Assembly: GCA_032988165.1 (NCBI GenBank) | Contig: JANTQF010000515.1 | Span: 1-18,507 of the forward strand | From: Emmonsiellopsis sp. PD_33 | Lineage: Eukaryota; Ascomycota; Eurotiomycetes; Onygenales; Ajellomycetaceae | Length of the DNA: 18,507 nt | Direction of reading: 5' to 3' | Shown: piece by piece, positions 1 through 7,967 of the stretch | Numbering within the stretch: the first letter of the stretch is position 1 | How the letters are laid out: every line of letters begins with the position of its first letter | Notes under the pieces: model-generated | Seen by the model: the letters and a program-made list of their open reading frames with translations, nothing else | Databases searched by the model: none | What the model was told of the DNA's origin: nothing | Position numbers and translations under genes: made by a program

Positions 1-779
1 GAGAGAAGCTTGCAATTCGCCAGATTGGCAGGGACATCGGCATTGACGATCCGCCTTGCCAGGCCCTCCACAACTGTCGTTTTCCCAACGCCAGGCTCAC
101 CAATCAAGACGGGATTATTTTTCGTCCGCCGACTGAGAATCCGTATGACTCTTCTAATTTCCTCCTCCCGACCAATCACGGGGTCGATTTTGCCCTCCCT
201 CGCCATCGACGTCATGTCGATGGTGAACTTCTTCAGATTCTCCGTCTCATCCTCGGCATCTGCCGTCTTGGAATCCACCCGCTTTGTCCCGCGAATCTGC
301 TGGATGGCCGAATCGATCATCTTCACATTGGGAATGTTTGCTTCGGCCAGCGCACGTTGGACGGCGGAATCCTGCGCCAGCGCAGTTATCAGATGGTCGA
401 TGGCAACATAGCTGTCCTTTTGCGTCTTGGACAGACTCGAAGCTGAGCGTATAACTTTGGATATGGCGGGTGAGGGGGCGATTGTTTCTGGCGGCGGATC
501 TTGTGAAGGGAGGCGCACCAGGGCCTTGTTCAGCGCCCTGGCGAACTGTTGGCTGTCGCCATGTGCTCTTTCGATTACTTGTTTGAATAGCGGGGCTGCG
601 CTGGCTTGGTGTGAGGCGTGGGTGGTTGTTTGTTGGTCCTTGGACTGGTCGACGGGGGGTTCGAGGAGGGAGACGGCGAGATGGAGGGGTAGGAGCTGGG
701 GGTGCGCATAGTGTTCTGCGAGTGCGTGCGCGTCGGAGATGGCTTGGCTAGCTCGGTCTGTAAATTGCGCTCCGTTCAT
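1..779 (-). CDS. hsp104: Hsp104/ClpB family disaggregase, N-terminal part (cut by window edge)
   Basis: The first 259 codons of an AAA+ protein disaggregase, which pulls polypeptides out of aggregates with Hsp70/Hsp40 after heat stress, in the cytosol and nucleus. The frame opens at the ATG at 779-777 (MNGAQFTDRASQAI) and runs off the left edge. Residues 1 to about 160 form the double Clp_N domain; next comes the start of nucleotide-binding domain 1, with the typical DPVIGREEEIRRIIRILSRR stretch and a perfect Walker A motif GEPGVGKT at residues 227-234. Length and motif spacing fit Hsp104 (full length about 900 residues). No stop or frameshift is seen. A mitochondrial Hsp78 would need a presequence; the Clp_N domain starts directly at the Met, so the cytosolic form is favoured. 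Upstream lie a probable leader intron, a TATA box and a heat shock element. Confidence 0.95.
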   Translation of the reverse strand, partial: MNGAQFTDRASQAISDAHALAEHYAHPQLLPLHLAVSLLEPPVDQSKDQQTTTHASHQASAAPLFKQVIERAHGDSQQFARALNKALVRLPSQDPPPETIAPSPAISKVIRSASSLSKTQKDSYVAIDHLITALAQDSAVQRALAEANIPNVKMIDSAIQQIRGTKRVDSKTADAEDETENLKKFTIDMTSMAREGKIDPVIGREEEIRRVIRILSRRTKNNPVLIGEPGVGKTTVVEGLARRIVNADVPANLANCKLL

Positions 780-791
780 GATGACGGTCGC

Positions 792-950
792 CTGTAAAAA
801 CCGTAGGTATCGTAGGTATCGTAATCGTTCAAATGTATGTAGGAGTTTGGAGGTGAGTTGTAGTAGTAGCTTTGGGTGTTTGGTGGGGTTTGTGTACTAC
901 CAGTAACTTGAAGGCTGAAGTCAATTCAGTGTTGAAAGTTCATTACTTAC
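792..950 (-). other. Probable intron in the 5' leader of hsp104
   Basis: Read on the minus strand, a perfect donor GTAAGT (950-945) and a strong acceptor TTTTTACAG (ending at 792) bracket 159 bp directly upstream of the hsp104 start codon; 12 leader bases separate the acceptor from the ATG. The only upstream ATG seen in the proximal leader (943-941, a 5-codon uORF) lies inside this intron and would be removed by splicing. A clear branch site was not found. The 9-bp unit GTAGGTATC occurs twice in tandem near the acceptor. Confidence 0.6.
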
Positions 951-1029
951 TATAAGTGAGAGTCAAGGTGAATAAAAGGCCAGGAAGCAAATAAGAATGC
1001 AGCAAAGAAGCCCGCAATCAGAGGGTGAA

Positions 1030-1035
1030 TATATA
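1030..1035 (-). promoter_or_regulatory. TATA box of hsp104
   Basis: TATATA on the minus strand, about 250 bp upstream of the start codon and 80 bp upstream of the leader-intron donor. It would place transcription start near position 1000. The heat shock element lies about 55 bp farther upstream, the expected order for a heat-inducible gene. Confidence 0.5.
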
Positions 1036-1090
1036 GCTGTTGGGAGGTGAGGTCTGTTGTCGCCCGAAGCGCCCAGCGTGACGTCGGGCA

Positions 1091-1113
1091 TTCGGGAGCT
1101 TTCGATTGGGTTC
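1091..1113. promoter_or_regulatory. Step-type heat shock element upstream of hsp104
   Basis: TTC occurs at 1091, 1101 and 1111, exactly 10 bp apart, which fits the step-type Hsf1 consensus (three nTTCn units separated by 5 bp). The 5-bp slot between the first two holds GAG, one base from the alternating GAA. A CCAAT box (1184-1188) and an E-box CACGTG (1140-1145) lie farther upstream. Placement before hsp104 is the functional argument; binding is inferred. Confidence 0.55.
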
Positions 1114-1397
1114 TGGATGGATGGATGACCTCATCATGTCACGTGGACAGGGCATGTGATCGGCTGAGTCATCTGAGCAGCGTCCAATCATCTGCCAGGA
1201 ATTACTTTGATCTATCAGAGGGAGTTCTGGTGGCAGCCAAATGGGCGAAATCAATTACTACTCGAATCTATAGTATCGCATATAGCTAAATTAATCCATC
1301 ACAAAAATCATTTCAAAACCAAAAACAACCTAGCTATTATAAAAGAGAGTGTATGCCGTCAACGAAATAACACAAGACCCAGTCATCCTGAAACCCA

Positions 1398-2300
1398 TCA
1401 CATAGGGGAGCGGCCCTTAATCTTTGGTGCCGTGGCAATAGCCCTCTTCTGGAATTCCTTGAATTGCCATTGGCTAACGTTGATAGCGAAGACCATGCCC
1501 TTAGCACAATGGGCGTTGGGGGTACCAGCCGCCTGCTTACAGTAGAAGTAGCGAGGGCCGTTGGAGTCGTTGAGGAGGTCAAAGGGTCTGGATTCAGGGA
1601 TATCATTGGGGTTGGCATGATTGAATCCGGTATCGACGGCGCCCTGCTTCTTGAGTGGAGTGCATGGGTGTTCCCACGATGACTCGGTCAGGGTGTGGTT
1701 TGCGGCGCGGAAATCGAAGTGAATTTTGGTGCCTTTGGGAACATCCGGCACGAAATCGGGGGAATAGCGGAGAGTCTTTCCCTTATCCAGGCCAACTGTG
1801 ACGGTAGGCGCAACCTTAGGAAGGTGAGTAACGGTGGGTTGTGCTGGGTTTAAACCGCCATTCTGAGCAATGGCGTTTTTGATGAACTGATCCATCTTGT
1901 CGCCGGGGTTCAGACCGAACACCATCCCCTTGCCGCAGTGGTTGGGAGGGCCCTGCTGTTTACAGTAGAACCACAGAGGTTTTTCCGCCGTGACAGGGAT
2001 TGCATAGACAAATTTGCCCGACTCGTTCTTTGGGTTGAGCTGGTTGAGGCCAGTGTCGAAACCTCCGTTGTATGTGCATGGGGTGTTAAACTCGGACTGG
2101 GTCAAGGAATGCGATTGCGCGAGGAAATTGAAGGCTACCAAGTCACCTGGCGGAGCGGTGATTTGATTCGGAATAAATTTTACTTCGCCGTCAAATGTTC
2201 CAACGTCGACGTGGTGAACCTTGCGGTGACCCTCGCCAGGCCACTCGTTACCCGCAACGAGGGAGATAAGCGTAGCGACACCGAGGGTTGACAACTTCAT
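1398..2300 (-). CDS. Secreted protein with two cupredoxin domains
   Basis: An uninterrupted 300-residue frame. The first in-frame ATG is at 2300-2298 and opens a signal peptide (MKLSTLGVATLISLVAG, residues 1-17). Two homologous cupredoxin domains follow, about residues 27-145 and 165-290. Each keeps all four type-1 copper ligands: His64, Cys113, His121 and Met126 in domain 1 (FYCKQQGPPNHCGKGMVF), and His202, Cys254, His264 and Met269 in domain 2 (FYCKQAAGTPNAHCAKGMVF). The paired extra cysteines 75/122 and 213/265 could form one disulfide per domain. No GPI signal, Ser/Thr-rich tail or membrane segment is seen, so the product should be soluble and extracellular or wall-associated. Such fungal proteins are assumed to bind copper and transfer electrons; substrate unknown. 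It lacks the trinuclear centre of laccases. Confidence 0.85.
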   Translation of the reverse strand: MKLSTLGVATLISLVAGNEWPGEGHRKVHHVDVGTFDGEVKFIPNQITAPPGDLVAFNFLAQSHSLTQSEFNTPCTYNGGFDTGLNQLNPKNESGKFVYAIPVTAEKPLWFYCKQQGPPNHCGKGMVFGLNPGDKMDQFIKNAIAQNGGLNPAQPTVTHLPKVAPTVTVGLDKGKTLRYSPDFVPDVPKGTKIHFDFRAANHTLTESSWEHPCTPLKKQGAVDTGFNHANPNDIPESRPFDLLNDSNGPRYFYCKQAAGTPNAHCAKGMVFAINVSQWQFKEFQKRAIATAPKIKGRSPM

Positions 2301-2506
2301 TGCGGTGGATGTATTGAATAAAGCCGCTGAATCGAAAAGAAAGGAAAGCAAAGAAGGGTAAAGGCAGGCAAAATAAGAGGAGAAGTAAGAATCGGGAAGG
2401 AAAAGGAAAAAGTTGGGAAATATGAAGGGAAAAGAACTTGAAGAAATAGATATTTGTTTTTTCAGATATGGATATGATGGATAGAACTAGAAATAAAAAA
2501 AAGAGA

Positions 2507-2529
2507 GCATTGGGAGTAGACCCCAATGC
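2507..2529. repeat. Inverted repeat just downstream of the cupredoxin TATA box
   Basis: Perfect 8-bp arms GCATTGGG (2507-2514) and CCCAATGC (2522-2529) flank a 7-nt spacer, between the TATA box and the expected transcription start. It could be an operator-like dyad or a hairpin at the very 5' end of the mRNA. Confidence 0.5.
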
Positions 2530-2531
2530 CG

Positions 2532-2539
2532 TATTTATA
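2532..2539 (-). promoter_or_regulatory. TATA box of the cupredoxin gene
   Basis: TATAAATA on the minus strand, 232 bp upstream of the start codon. The intervening leader is a long pyrimidine-rich tract, common in well-transcribed fungal genes. No upstream ATG-initiated frame of note was seen in it. Confidence 0.55.
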
Positions 2540-4838
2540 TTCTCCAGCATGAGAATACACCTGGTCGGGGACAAAGATATCAACCCCCCCCTTCCAGGAT
2601 CGCAGGGACGTTAAGTCGAGCAGCAGGGATGATGAAGGGCACTTGTCCAATTCCATGCCCAAACCGCCCTTGGTGGCTGAGCGCCCTCTCAAAGGGGAAA
2701 TAGGGACAGAACGCTGCATACTCGTACCATTCTGGAAATGCCACCAAGGATGTCGTCCATGACAGGGAGCAACGTGGCCGGCAATGGAACGATCACAAAT
2801 TCGGACTATCAGTAATCACAGATGCGGCATAGCGCTGGACAGCCATTCCAATCTGAAGCAGGTAGCGGCAACTTTGTTTCGTTTTGGGGTGTCTCTATCC
2901 TCAAGGTTGGATGATAGACGTTGCGGCGTGGAGGCTGTGGGATTAGGCTAGGGCGATTAGGGCTGAGGTGGGGCGGATGAAGCTAGCCAGATCTGGTGCT
3001 AGACTCCCAATTAGGAAAGTTTGGCGCTATAATGGGTCTAGTTTGGGGCTTAGCCGCAGCGCTTTCGCCAGATTAGGCAGTGCACATTCTTGCCGCATCG
3101 CCCGATTGGGATGAAACAAAATCAGACCCTGGAGCACCACCGTTCTATGGATAGTCTCCAATCATTTTCACAGTTCTACCGCTCTCGTTTTCCGGGTACG
3201 CGGATTAGTTACTGACAACTGAAGCTCTGGCATGATTCTAGCGGCTGACGGTAGTACTAGTCGCTGAGGCTGCGGGCGCAATAGATATTCAGCTATTTTG
3301 ATAGAAGAATTTTGGGCCGAGACTTACAAGCATGGGCCGGATTGTTCTGCAAGCCCCTGTAGGCTAATCTAGATATCCAGCTCTTCCTAACATCAATAAT
3401 GCTGAGAACCAAAGGACAAACTTTAAGCTTTCCAATTAAATTCGATACGATGCCCAGTTCTCAGGCCAAAAACATACTGCTTAAATAGTTGAATCAGGCT
3501 AATTCCGGATGCAGATTCATATCTATTTTTGGAGACTTCCCCAGGCCCAGTTGATAGGTGGCTGTTTCGTTCTGAGGCGAAGATACCAAGGCCGTCGCTG
3601 ACGGTGCATAGTGGTAATTGATATGCCATCAGCGTCAAAAAGGAAAATCAAAACCTGAATCTGATGAGTAGTTAGCTATTTACTAGAAAATTGGGGAGCA
3701 ACTCTGCTGTGAGGAATTATCATCTTACTATTATAGCATGGTATTCGAATTAAAGCTTTGATACTTAGCAACAATAACTCGAATCCAGAGACAAGAAGTG
3801 CTGTCGAATAATAGTATTTAACTTTGGAGCTGAGGGGCTGGAAGGTATTTTACTCAGCCGTGGAGCTCGTCATCAGCATCATTGCGGAACGGCGACTGAT
3901 GATGTATCCGTCGGCGAGTATTCGAAATTTGTATAGGGTAGAGGCAATCTTTTTCGTAGATCGTCAAACGGCTTGGGCCTTCAAACAGTTGCCGAGCGCA
4001 TCATGGGATTCGTTGGGCAAACCGCGGGCTCGGCAATAGAGATCCCATAGATTATTCAACGCATGAGACAACACCATTCCACTGACAGGAGGGAGATTGG
4101 AAGAATAAACCAATGCAGAGTTGGCACCTTGGGTGTACTAAGCTGCTGGAACACACCCCACGCCCCCCAGGTGAACACGAAAGTTCTGCATTCGAAGTGC
4201 ACAACCATAGTGCCCATTGCTCCGTAGCTCGTAAAGTGGCCCGATTGACACAGAAATGCTGAACAAGGTCGAGTCAATGGACTGTATCTAGCTCTATAAT
4301 CAGCAAAGGTAGAAGCGCCAGACCCGCGATTGCCAGCCGAAACAGACCTCAATTGCCAGATAAAATCAACCCCACGGCTGGCCACGGCTCAAAGCACAGC
4401 TAACCCATGAATAGCGCTCTATGATGTGTATTCCGAGGAGACGATGTGGTAACATTTACCACACTGCATTACCCTAAAACTTGGGGTACTGCACATCGCG
4501 CGATGCAACTGGACAGTGAGGCGAGCAGGGTTTGCAAGATCCAGCATCTAACGAGTCACAAAGCAGATCAGCTCTATGGAGCTTCATGAGTAACAGGGAC
4601 ACGAGGGCTTGTTCCCGTTGCGGGGGCGTGGGAGTCGGGGACTGAGGTTGAAGTTGATATGTTCTGCCAGGCCAAAAGCGACGAAGCCGCAATGGCGTCA
4701 TCACCACGACCTTCCATAGGCTCGGGGGCACAGTGGCTGGATCGCATCGACATCATCTGGCCCGTTAAGGGGTCCAGGACGACGAGCTTAAAGCTACATC
4801 AACCGTCGCGCAACCCCATCGGCGCTTCGGGAGCCATG
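2540..4838. other. Gene-poor intergenic region
   Basis: About 2.3 kb with no recognisable protein, RNA gene or transposon. Frames at 3423-3638 (-), 3824-4039 (+), 4056-4385 (-) and 4474-4731 (-) are short and show no domain, no signal peptide and no splice continuation that I could build. The left end holds the cupredoxin promoter; a palindrome at 4445-4463 stands out. A decayed mobile element too eroded to recognise is possible. Confidence 0.5.
4445..4463. repeat. 19-bp perfect dyad in intergenic DNA
   Basis: TGTGGTAA and TTACCACA are perfect 8-bp inverted arms around a 3-nt centre CAT. Dyads of this size are typical binding sites for dimeric regulators. It lies about 1.1 kb upstream of the sulfotransferase-like gene. 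Confidence 0.5.
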
Positions 4839-5244
4839 TCATTCTTCCCCGAATTCAAGTGACTGGAACAGACGGCCTCCAGAGATCGGTGTGTTTCTTT
4901 TTGCCTCGCGGTCGGACGAAAATATCCCACGCCTCGGGTCCAATCGCAGGGGAGTCAGTTCGCATTCCTCGCGGTCGAGCACCGTCTCCAGTTCTTTGGG
5001 CGCAGTCATAGGCCGGCCAGATAAACTACGAGCGGCGACCGTGGGAAGAAGAGCCAGGACATCCAGGGCAAGACTTGCAGGGTCCGGGAGGGGTGATTGG
5101 AACCTGTTTGCGCCGGCCGACGTCATGGCGGCGGTTTGCCTTCGACCAGCTCCATCGCGAACATGGAACCTCAGCACTATTGTCCGCATACATGTACCAA
5201 GCCAGCTCTGCTCCATATTAAAGCAGAGTTGTTTCCATATTTAG
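4839..5244. other. CpG-rich stretch open on both strands, coding status unclear
   Basis: A 125-codon frame on the minus strand (5216-4839) and a 117-codon frame on the plus strand (4891-5244) overlap almost completely. Both are Arg/Ser/Leu-rich with no recognised domain, and long frames on both strands are expected by chance in GC-rich DNA. The block ends about 300 bp before the sulfotransferase-like start and is more likely promoter than gene. Confidence 0.3.
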
Positions 5245-5540
5245 CAGTGGGATGATGTTTGACCATGCAGCGTCCCGTCGTCATGCACCCGGAGATCCCA
5301 CGCTTTTGACTCTCTGGAAAACTCTGAGCAAAATATAACCTTGCCGACTTCAACCCTCTAGACTTCCCACCACATCCGAATTCACTTTTTTATGCGTGAA
5401 AAGGCTGTGGCTTTCCTCCCAGTACTTTAGCAGACTCCTCCATCACAGCTGGTCTCTCGTTGTGTTGTAGATAGAATATTTGCATCCCCAGCATCTCTAT
5501 CAGATTTGTACCCTTTGTCCAGCCACGACTACTATCCAAC

Positions 5541-7130
5541 ATGTCGAAACGACCTATCTTCGTTGCGACACATCCCCGTGCCTGTTCTACAGCTTTCGAA
5601 CGAGTACGTTATACCTTGCTGTCCTACCGGCGCGCAAGCTGACACATGTCTCTAGGTCTTTATGACTCGCCACGACACGCTCAAATGTGTCCATGAGCCC
5701 TTTGGCGACGCCTTTTATTTTGGGCCAGAAAGGCTCAGTCAGAGATACGAGGAAGACGAACAGGCCAGGGTCGAAAGCGGCTTTTCACAGTCGACCTTCA
5801 AGACCGTATTTGACAGGCTGGAGAGGGAAGCATCTGAGGTTTGACCCTTTTTCTGGTCCCTGAGGAAATTGGTTCTTACCTTTTCTTGCTCCTCTTCATG
5901 TATACTCCTTATTGTAATATTCCGTGCTTTTCGGTTTCTTGGTATATCCTTCGGGAGAAGTCCATTTTTGATGCCCAGGGCTCCTTCTTCCCTATGATGG
6001 ACACCTCTACTATCGATATAGAGAAGATATCCCCCTTCCGGGGATCTCCGCCTCCCATGATAGTTCCCTACTCGTGGGGCTTTCGTTTCCGCTACGCTAG
6101 ATGGACTTAATCCTACTATAGCATCCTCTCACCCAGAGTAATTGAGACGGATCATATGCTTACCGTGCTACAGGGAAAACGCTTGTTTATCAAGGATATC
6201 ATCCACTACCTAGTTCCCCCGAACGCAAAACCCGCCAGTATCGCCCCATCCCTGCTGAGGATCAAACGCGGCGTTGGTACGGAGAATGGCGGCGGGGTTG
6301 TTGATCCAGTGAGCATTTTGGCTCCCAGTGCAGGCTCCGATTCCGTCAAAAGGGCACCTTATCCTTACGACACGCCTGCAGAGGTCGACAACCCCACCGT
6401 CGTTCCCACCGCCCTCCTCTCCAAATTCCATTTTACCTTCCTTATCCGCGACCCGCACTACAGCATTCCCTCCTATTACCGCTGTACTATCCCACCCCTT
6501 GACGAGGTCACGGGGTTCTACGAGTTCTACGAATCAGAGTCAGGCTACGACGAGGTGCGTCGGGTTTTCGAGTACCTGCGTAAGATCCAACTGGTAGGGC
6601 CGCACGATGCGAACGGAAATGGCCTTGCCAATGGGAATGGGACCACCAACGGCAGCAGCAATAACGATATGAATGCCATCTCCGCAAACAAAAGGGCGGA
6701 AATCTGCGTCATTGACGCGGACGACCTGCTCGACGATCCTTCTGGCATCATTGAGCGCTATTGTAAGAGCGTAGGATTGGAGTATACTCCTGACATGCTA
6801 AAGTGGGACACGGAGTATGATCAAACAATTGCCAAAGAGGCCTTTGAGAAGTGGAAGGGTTTCCATGAAGACGCCATCCACTCTTCGGGACTGAAGGCGA
6901 GATGCCACGTACGTTTCGTCCATTCGAACGTTCTATGTATATTGTTTTCTTTGGACACGATCTAACTCATTTAACAAATGGAATAGAAAAAAGAACCAAA
7001 ATCCGAAGCTCAATTCGACAAAGAATGGAGTGAGAAGTACGGCGAGAAGGGCGCCAAGATCATCCGCTCCGCTGTCGACCGCAACATGGCGGATTATCGG
7101 TACATGAAGAAGTTCGCCATGAAGGCTTAA
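5541..7130 (+). CDS. Sulfotransferase-fold (P-loop) family protein, four exons
   Basis: Model: exons 5541-5603, 5656-5838, 6174-6908 and 6987-7130; 374 residues. Introns 1 and 3 have GTACGT donors and CTGAC/CTAAC branch sites; all junctions are phase 0. Exon 1 carries the PAPS 5'-phosphosulfate-loop-like motif FVATHPRACSTAFER (residues 7-21). FLIRDPHYSIPSYYR (171-185) resembles the 3'-phosphate-binding motif, with Arg174 and Ser182. An Asn/Gly-rich linker (about 220-243) looks like a lineage-specific insert. There is no signal peptide or membrane segment, so the product is probably cytosolic. It is related to the eukaryotic sulfotransferase superfamily; the acceptor cannot be told, and with Cys-Ser where classical enzymes have Ser-Gly-Thr, catalysis is not certain. 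Intron 2 (335 bp) is long and has a weak donor (GTTTGA). Start choice: the first ATG giving the conserved beta-strand plus loop. Confidence 0.8.
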
Positions 7131-7827
7131 TATAAGTCCGAGCTGGGTGTTTCTTAATGTTTTTTTCCGGGTGGCCTTTCTTTAACTCCTTTTTAATAGT
7201 TCGGGTTTCGTTCCTTTCATTATGTGTTCTTCAATCTTTCTCTTTTTCCTTTTTCTCTTTCGGAGGCCAACAACAAATGCATCAAACATACGAAGAAAAG
7301 CCCATTTGGTTTCAAGCCTGCAACTAAGCGGCAGTCCCACGTCTGCATTCCCTATATATGTGGACGGGCGAGATAGTTACTGACCCGCTTTCCCTTCTTC
7401 TTCACGGTCCCTTTAATGCCGTGTCATGATTCCTTCTCCAGTTTCTTCCCAGCACGACGACCATGACCTCTAAACCCAAACGATCTGAATCCCAACACCT
7501 TCCAATTCACCCCAGTCCATCATTTCCACGAAGCTGTCTGTATCTAAACTGCGCACGCCTCCTATTTGTTTTCTTTAGTTTCGCTGTGGCTGGCCCGTTC
7601 CGTTATCTGTATCTACTACCGCTATGTATACGTTGGGGCGCGGCGCTTTACCTACCTACCAACCTACCGATATAGTAGATATAGAAACTAAATTACATGT
7701 AGGTAGGTGGTTAGGTCCATAGATCAGCTAAGCCCCAAGTAGTAATAAGTTTTCCAAATTCCTACGTGACTCTACAGGCTATAGCTATTTCCTCTGTGAT
7801 ATGTGTATGGATTGTTCGATCACTGGC
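7131..7827. other. 3' UTR and intergenic DNA before the transposon
   Basis: T-rich 3' UTR of the sulfotransferase-like gene (about 7131-7260), then AT-rich DNA without a gene. Low-complexity TACC/GGTA runs occur at 7649-7668 and, inverted, at 7699-7716. Confidence 0.6.
7649..7716. repeat. Inverted TACC/GGTA low-complexity repeats
   Basis: Runs of CCTA units at 7649-7668 face runs of GTAG units at 7699-7716, an imperfect inverted pair. A further GGTA run lies on the other side of the transposon (about 9341-9355). Confidence 0.5.
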
Positions 7828-7829
7828 TA

Positions 7830-7887
7830 CAGTCCTACGCCAGAAGTTTGCATATCCCCTCTGCCATGCTAGGCCCAAAGTAGTATA
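7830..7887 (+). repeat. Left terminal inverted repeat of the Tc1 element
   Basis: Begins CAGTCCTACGCCAGAAG directly after the TA. It matches the reverse complement of 9240-9297 at 56 of 58 positions (differences at 7839 and 7867). Confidence 0.95.
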
Positions 7888-7930
7888 GTCAGGTCACAGT
7901 TTATAGGCTAAAAGCCCTAATTAATTAATT

Positions 7931-7954
7931 TGCTGCTATGCTGCTATGCTGCTA
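7931..7954 (+). repeat. 8-bp tandem repeat inside the transposon
   Basis: The unit TGCTGCTA occurs three times in a row between the left inverted repeat and the transposase stop codon. It may be slippage sequence or a subterminal transposase site. Confidence 0.8.
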
Positions 7955-7967
7955 CACTACAATATAT

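Larger units (their letters stand above)
951..1397. other. Intergenic region between hsp104 and the cupredoxin gene
   Basis: This interval holds the hsp104 leader and promoter (about 951-1200) and, at 1200-1397, AT-rich sequence that must include the 3' UTR of the minus-strand cupredoxin gene. Short open frames here have no recognisable content. Confidence 0.6.

Noticed and set aside
10..711. Plus-strand open frames at the left end
   Set aside because: They are the antisense of the hsp104 N-terminal coding region, which matches its family clearly on the minus strand.
2301..2351. N-terminal extension of the cupredoxin frame
   Set aside because: It begins with TTG and would bury the signal peptide; the ATG at 2300 gives a normal secretion signal.
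2540..4838. RIP-degraded retrotransposon
   Set aside because: No reverse transcriptase, integrase or LTR pair seen, and no strong C-to-T skew evident by eye; a search could still find remnants.
5841..6110. 89-codon frame inside intron 2 of the sulfotransferase-like gene
   Set aside because: No domain, and it interrupts the conserved reading between exons 2 and 3; kept only as a splicing question.
1398..7130. Secondary-metabolite cluster (cupredoxin plus sulfotransferase)
   Set aside because: There is no backbone synthase, no tailoring oxidases or transporter, and the regulator is about 7 kb away beyond housekeeping genes.
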